NCBI RefSeq assembly: GCF_013359935.1
Contig: NZ_JABMCB010000159.1
Span: 62,001 to 126,000 of the forward strand
DNA length: 64,000 nt
Origin: Paenibacillus xylanilyticus
GTDB lineage: Bacteria > Bacillota > Bacilli > Paenibacillales > Paenibacillaceae
Direction of reading: 5' to 3'
The stretch's first letter is position 1; each line of letters opens with the position of its first letter. Below are positions 63,770 through 64,000 of the stretch, piece after piece. Below the pieces are notes generated by a model. It was not told the origin of the DNA, searched no databases, and was given only the letters and a program-made list of their open reading frames with translations. The position numbers and the translations under genes are program-made.

Positions 63770-64000
63770 ATGCAACCTGTAAATATACATGATGCCGTGG
63801 CACGGCTTAACACCCCTCAGCGGCAAGCCGTCGAGGCAACCGATGGACCGTTACTGATTATGGCCGGAGCGGGCAGTGGTAAAACCCGGGTGCTGACACA
63901 CCGGATTGCCTACCTTATCGCAACACGCAAGACACCTCCTTGGGGCATTTTGGCGATTACGTTTACGAACAAAGCCGCTCGTGAGATGCAGGACCGGGTT
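63770..64000 (+). CDS. pcrA: ATP-dependent DNA helicase PcrA, N-terminal part (cut by window edge)
   Basis: The first 77 codons of a UvrD/PcrA helicase are visible. They include the Q-motif [17 protein letters not shown], Walker [12 protein letters not shown] and motif Ia [15 protein letters not shown]. PcrA unwinds DNA 3' to 5' in repair and replication of rolling-circle plasmids. Three ATG codons overlap in CATGCATGCATG; only the third, at 63770, is in the coding frame, and AAAGGAG lies nine bases before it. The frame runs off the window end. The order pcrB-pcrA matches Bacillus. Confidence 0.95.
   Translation, partial: MQPVNIHDAVARLNTPQRQAVEATDGPLLIMAGAGSGKTRVLTHRIAYLIATRKTPPWGILAITFTNKAAREMQDRV

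Overview
The window is a chromosomal segment from a Gram-positive, endospore-former-type Firmicute, most likely Paenibacillus or a close relative. The gene order argF-argGH, yhbDEF, ftsEX - LytM peptidase - ctpB - minJ, motAB, uvrB-uvrA and pcrB-pcrA fits the Bacillales. Ribosome binding sites are strong (AAGGAGG type), TTG and GTG starts are common, and proteins with copper-amine-oxidase N-terminal-like modules are typical of Paenibacillus. The ends cut through argF (left) and pcrA (right).

Layout. 1-3577: the end of argF, then argG and argH for arginine synthesis, separated by a leader with an unusual nested structured repeat. 3743-8545: an esterase, the yhbD regulator with two bactofilins, and a DHA2-type efflux pump. 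8620-16359: a VanW/G5 wall protein diverging from ftsEX, a secreted LytM hydrolase, the CtpB protease and a MinJ-like PDZ membrane protein, which together form a cell division and wall hydrolysis locus. 16410-21932: a NarL-type two-component system divergent from an ABC-2 exporter. 22143-23730: the MotAB flagellar stator. 23900-29442: uvrB and uvrA, separated by about 700 bp of tandem and palindromic repeats. 29791-40334: a small membrane protein, an HtrA-like protease, a large secreted protein, a long U32 peptidase-family protein and a SWIM/SNF2 helicase.

40412-61370 is a surface-polysaccharide locus. It holds galU (which appears to start at CTG), a divergent O-antigen-ligase-like protein with TPR-like repeats, a Wzm/Wzt ABC exporter, a methyltransferase with a coiled-coil tail, a bifunctional glycosyltransferase, a GT-C-like DUF2142 protein, a GT2/DUF2304/SMR module, the dTDP-L-rhamnose genes rfbACBD, two more GT2 enzymes and an undecaprenyl-phosphate hexose-1-phosphate transferase. 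This gene set resembles the S-layer glycan or secondary wall polymer clusters of Geobacillus and Paenibacillus. The stretch 43.9-54.5 kb is clearly more AT-rich than its surroundings and contains an IS630 remnant and a frameshifted GT-C remnant, so it looks horizontally acquired and reshuffled. After it come a GDPD-like protein, pcrB and the start of pcrA.

The most interesting signal is a dispersed element of about 150 nt, seen upstream of argG, of the U32 gene and of pcrA. Its arms differ in sequence between copies but stay complementary, around strongly conserved unpaired motifs. At argG one copy appears to sit inside another. A second notable signal is a beta-domain motif (RID..., then N[IV], then DP[YF]..NF) that seems to be shared by three adjacent polysaccharide proteins.
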